Shown here piece by piece: positions 63,101-64,000 of a stretch of DNA of 64,000 bases; position 1 is the stretch's first letter, and each line of letters opens with the position of its first letter. A program made the position numbers and the translations under genes. The DNA comes from Symbiodinium natans (Eukaryota > Sar > Dinophyceae > Suessiales > Symbiodiniaceae): positions 124,001 through 188,000 of the forward strand of contig CAJNDS010002413.1 of assembly GCA_905221605.1 (NCBI GenBank). Direction: 5' to 3'. Under the pieces are notes generated by a model that searched no databases, was not told the origin of the DNA, and was given only the letters and a program-made list of their open reading frames with translations.

Positions 63101-64000
63101 GTGGCCTGAAGGAGAGCCAACTGAGCCAAAGAACAGCCAAAAAACTGGTGACGAGGATGGGGACATCGGTGGCCCTCCAACTGATGAAGGTACAGTGGAT
63201 GAGGTGCAGCAGGAGCGGGAGGATTCGGCCTTCCGAGCCCAGTACAACTATGGCAAAGGGACATCAAAAGGTGAGCCTACGCTGGGTGAAACGAAGAAAC
63301 GGCTGTGTCTGTATTACAACCAAAGTGGTTGTAAATATGGGACTGCGTGCAGGTATCTCCACGACGATGACGTGGCATTGGAAGGGACTTGGGAGCCTGG
63401 CAAATCTTGGGACAATGCTTCCAGAAGGGCACTAAGGGACGCGGGGTTCCACCAGTGCTGTTTCGACTACTATCTCAAAGGGAGATGTCGTGTGCGATTT
63501 GGCTGCAAGTATTCTCACGAAGAGATGTCTGAGGACCGGCTGGCCCAGTTGAAGCATTTGGTGAATGTGGCAAACCATGTGTCCTTTCAAAGGGCAAAGG
63601 GATTGGAGATTCCTGACAGGAACGCTTTTCAACCACCAGTAAGTGGGGGAGCAGAATCTTCGTCCTCCTCAGCACCAAAAGCGCTGCAGATGACCAATGT
63701 GTCACAAAAAGATGGTGAAAAGGGTATTCTGGATGAAGAAGAGGCTGATGAACAAAAGAATTCGGTGGCTGCGTCTACTAGCACTCAGCTTCACAATCCA
63801 GAGGAGCCAATTGAAAATTGGATGGCTCGCAACCAACACCTGTGGGTGTATACCCCTCATGTAAGTGAGGTGATGATTACCCTTGGTGTGACCAATGTGT
63901 CGGACTTGCAAGAGTTCATCTTTGTGGAAGATTTGGTTGACAAAGGGATCAACAAGGTGACCGCATGCAAAATTCTGCAATTGGTGGGTGAGGTCCGATA
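60123..64000 (+). CDS. RNA-binding-type protein with WW, S1, three CCCH fingers and SAM-like end (partial)
   Basis: One frame, open from at least 60066 to the window edge: 1292 codons from ATG 60123 with no stop, continuing beyond 64000. Residues 1-200: polar N-terminus with SKRARNK, a possible nuclear signal. Residues 210-236: WW domain (W210 ... REYFYCLDTGDTQWVLP). Residues 245-655: acidic low-complexity linker with a duplicated WSANEARV motif. Residues 660-722: S1 RNA-binding domain (GLVRCINGYGAFLDYGDLNV ... GTVKRVEDDGTIILD). Then a Trp/Gly-rich patch (SGWGTWWTGSWQTGQW). CCCH fingers: C969-x7-C-x5-C-x3-H, C1062-x7-C-x5-C-x3-H and C1113-x8-C-x5-C-x3-H, the classic spacings. From about 1242 a SAM-like helical segment begins. 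Likely binds RNA through S1 and CCCH and proline-rich or splicing partners through WW; the exact role is unknown. It is not a toxin or viral gene. Intron-free length suggests origin from a processed transcript. Confidence 0.92.
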   Translation, partial: MATNWLRTGVASSSSTVGDQGDGGVKRSATGEKVVPNEEALVDVGGMRGEEKPVVEGLEDQMEAVLLRLLSKHGHLLRAAESAESTGAPTTSSSTSKIVEQGCQTELVGDVIPVSKRARNKVSFAAESGDLLTGEVEETAPVAATKSSILVVGDAEGVVPVAMVMSEGEILELEAARIQQESDEDLYAGGGGKASQAADLPIVDCDGKTWERHFHEDGREYFYCLDTGDTQWVLPKKTGMAGNSEGPGVGMGIVPVEDEPTLGATSSPSSTESSRAQQGSMESVNSGVNSVSEKDFSSTIGDSGPRGGGDAPTSGSPDEEGISGNRADIAEAQHLDREEMGMLSEGVAAVESVGPEEKMPNVEIGIVSATEERVVDVVPVVQEDGPGDLDDEEKKLCITTEEVSSFGAENSAIQREKETSETAGDTVDKKDEAWSANEARVDAPDSTWSANEARVEVHMVVRSTGDCNNGAQVSAAADDGGSQVDALVQPEISREERNDKDYTGANEAAVVNDGGNSPLETMEPKEPAVEESVPAVDDQLNRPAAEENLPAAEGVTKDTNEGSTPMKGEALPSGSSPEVDTERTEADEAKPLAEKKGSPEIQEHKKDELVGLVEQDEQCDPKVKTKDAPGADDTEMVSEEHAKKVPRAGALESPGTHCYEEGDKITGLVRCINGYGAFLDYGDLNVLIPAEGNNVHQFQFGDTVNGTVKRVEDDGTIILDTFLVLEENEEDSSPKLRKWKDSGWGTWWTGSWQTGQWYKGSDGQWDWKSEEPQSREWFAESKASSREQEEAEQKQLYGEKICRNLLEDETIDNDYVGKITGMLLGRSMDVILECIADHAVLNNEARSAYNILLSDGWKPEEKERVGVEETTTFSRKQYHDALYELARKKRRFSGPVVGEAVAMLLSKGKDELWNELWLDTKRFLQELDGAVEEMSKRENRPIETYMDPDQYKKAHTTPKTVSLGYSKLCRFFNQGRCRNGDGCSYEHRRYGEGWPEGEPTEPKNSQKTGDEDGDIGGPPTDEGTVDEVQQEREDSAFRAQYNYGKGTSKGEPTLGETKKRLCLYYNQSGCKYGTACRYLHDDDVALEGTWEPGKSWDNASRRALRDAGFHQCCFDYYLKGRCRVRFGCKYSHEEMSEDRLAQLKHLVNVANHVSFQRAKGLEIPDRNAFQPPVSGGAESSSSSAPKALQMTNVSQKDGEKGILDEEEADEQKNSVAASTSTQLHNPEEPIENWMARNQHLWVYTPHVSEVMITLGVTNVSDLQEFIFVEDLVDKGINKVTACKILQLVGEVR

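Noticed and set aside
1-64000. The window as a chromosome end
   Set aside because: Arrays switch orientation dozens of times and are interrupted by coding-like islands and intact genes. A true telomere would be one terminal array in one orientation.
1-64000. CRISPR-like arrays or bacterial operons
   Set aside because: The repeats are short heptamers without regular unique spacers of constant length, and there are no cas-type genes; genes and repeats are eukaryotic in character.

Overview
Organism. The window reads as nuclear DNA of a dinoflagellate, probably Symbiodiniaceae or another suessialean. Three things in the sequence point there: thousands of bases of the plant/algal/dinoflagellate telomere unit TTTAGGG/CCCTAAA scattered in both orientations; a ubiquitin-like plus RCC1-type protein built of near-identical 41-residue repeats, a style I associate with symbiodinian proteins; and a sequence resembling the dinoflagellate spliced leader just upstream of the last gene. 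There is no sign of bacterial operons, rRNA, tRNA or CRISPR.

Layout. Four genes need no or almost no splicing: a multi-pass membrane protein of 543 aa (37389-39020, minus), the UBL/RCC1-repeat protein of 491 aa (52435-53910, minus), a large open coding region with WW, S1, three CCCH fingers and a SAM-like end (60123 to beyond 64000, plus), and a 96-codon exon-like ORF with a membrane segment (44316-44638, plus). Nearly everything else alternates between short telomere-like arrays and short non-repetitive islands of 30-220 bp. Conventional ORF logic sees nothing in these islands. Read individually, however, about a hundred of them have an open frame that looks like protein, usually begin after an AG and usually end at a GT or at a stop codon.

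Main proposal. Many islands look like exons, and the telomere-like arrays between them look like their introns. The G-rich unit contains GT and AG in the right order (GTTTAG), so an array such as 59787-59833 is a GT...AG interval made of nothing but the repeat. The C-rich unit offers a pyrimidine-rich tract with CTAAAC, similar to a branch point. In several places successive islands join in a consistent reading phase and end at a stop: 9210-9536, 13243-14921, 28679-29557, 31901-32212, 32335-32704, 35077-36286, 49376-50091 and 59512-59870. This is inference: dinoflagellate exons are poor in stops in all frames, so phase agreement alone is weak, and some islands look coding on both strands. RNA data would settle it.

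Other layers. Short inverted-repeat elements are interspersed. One family has termini ACTTGGAG/GTTCATGG and CCATGAACCTCCAAG that coincide with exon edges, as expected of introner elements. Further elements lie at 4853-5003, 23403-23797, 47088-47202, 49044-49212 and 51420-51738. There are also satellite-like arrays (18.3-19.6 kb, 20.4-21.7 kb, 30.0-30.2 kb), a long ATAC/GTAC microsatellite (13.5-13.9 kb) and long poly-C/poly-G tracts.

Limits. All translations were done by eye. Exon edges, frame and sometimes strand of single islands are uncertain; the four long ORFs are much firmer.
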